From Alphaproteobacteria bacterium (lineage in GTDB: Bacteria; Pseudomonadota; Alphaproteobacteria; BOG-932; Roseiterribacteraceae): a DNA stretch of 6,464 nucleotides. Position 1 is the stretch's first letter. Each line of letters opens with the position of its first letter. This document shows, one piece after another, positions 6,134-6,464 of the stretch. Made by a program: the position numbers and the translations under genes. The DNA lies in the NCBI GenBank assembly GCA_903970575.1, contig CAJCJC010000067.1, positions 1 to 6,464 on the forward strand. Direction: 5' to 3'. Under the pieces are notes generated by a model. That model did no database searches. It saw only the letters and a program-made list of their open reading frames with translations, and was not told where the DNA came from.

Positions 6134-6464
6134 ATGTCGGCGCCGACCATTGTCTTCCTCGATCGCGCGACGCTCGGGGCGCCGTTGCGCCCTCCTTCTT
6201 TCCCGCATGTTTTCCGCGACTATGAGCGCACCGCGCCTGACCAGATCGTCGAGCGTTTGGCCGACGCAGATATCGCGATCGTCAATAAGGTAAAGCTAAG
6301 CGCGCCAGCGCTCGAGCAGCTTCCGCGGTTGAAAATGATCGCGCTTGCGGCCACTGGAACGGATAATATCGATAAGGTGTTTTGCGCCGCGCGCGGGATA
6401 ACCGTATCCAATATCCGGAACTACGCAGTGAACACCGTTCCGGAGCATGTACTGGCGCTGATCT
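6134..6464 (+). CDS. D-2-hydroxyacid dehydrogenase (glycerate dehydrogenase-like), 3' end outside window
   Basis: The frame opens at ATG 6134 and continues to the window end (110 codons of a family usually about 310-330 residues long). The visible part is the N-terminal substrate-binding half: IVFLDRATLG, ADIAIVNKVKLSAPALEQLPRLKMIALAATGTDNID (residues about 44-79), RGITVSNIRNYAVNTVPEHVLALI (about 87-110). ATGTDNID and the NTVPEHVLALI helix are hallmarks of NAD(P)-dependent D-isomer 2-hydroxyacid dehydrogenases, and the pattern is closest to the glycerate/hydroxypyruvate (HprA-like) branch. The Rossmann GxGxxG and the catalytic Arg, Glu and His lie beyond the window, so substrate cannot be judged. 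It starts 2 bases after the reductase TGA and has no obvious Shine-Dalgarno of its own, which suggests translation coupled to the reductase. Both enzymes are cytosolic reductases of carbonyl compounds, but a shared pathway is only inference. Confidence 0.9.
   Translation, partial: MSAPTIVFLDRATLGAPLRPPSFPHVFRDYERTAPDQIVERLADADIAIVNKVKLSAPALEQLPRLKMIALAATGTDNIDKVFCAARGITVSNIRNYAVNTVPEHVLALI

Overview
The window looks like part of the chromosome of a GC-rich proteobacterium. It is most likely an alphaproteobacterium, judging by GC-biased codon use, strong Shine-Dalgarno sites and the closest protein families I recognise; this placement is inference. I see no tRNA, rRNA, insertion sequence, integrase or CRISPR array. 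Coding density is high. The only sizeable non-coding stretch is a divergent intergenic region of about 210 bases (4901-5111) that is clearly more AT-rich than the rest.

Left of that region, four genes run leftward on the minus strand with gaps of 1, 32 and 15 bases, so they almost certainly form one operon. In order of transcription they encode: (1) a membrane-anchored protein of the DUF1587/1595/1592/1588/1585 family with one CxxCH haem-c-type motif (3206-4900, TTG start); (2) a DUF1552 (HXXSHH family) protein with a twin-arginine signal (1870-3204); (3) a 411-residue secreted protein with six cysteines that I do not recognise (602-1837); and (4) a secreted protein with COG4315/PF03640-type repeats that runs off the left edge (1-586). 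All four appear to be exported, so the operon probably specifies an envelope or periplasmic system. Its biochemical role is not established, as far as I know. A plausible sigma-70 promoter for it lies at 4951-4980.

Right of the intergenic region, two genes run rightward and are separated by 2 bases: an NADPH-dependent, zinc-free MDR reductase of the CurA type (5112-6131) and the start of a D-2-hydroxyacid dehydrogenase (6134 to the window end). These are cytosolic small-molecule redox enzymes. The leader of the reductase contains a GTG-started 37-codon open frame with a near-perfect ribosome binding site. It overlaps the reductase start in another frame and may be a regulatory upstream ORF or chance.

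The most interesting material is the uncharacterised exported operon: the cytochrome-like DUF1592 protein, a Tat-exported DUF1552 partner carrying a variant of the family's signature motif, and the unknown six-cysteine protein.
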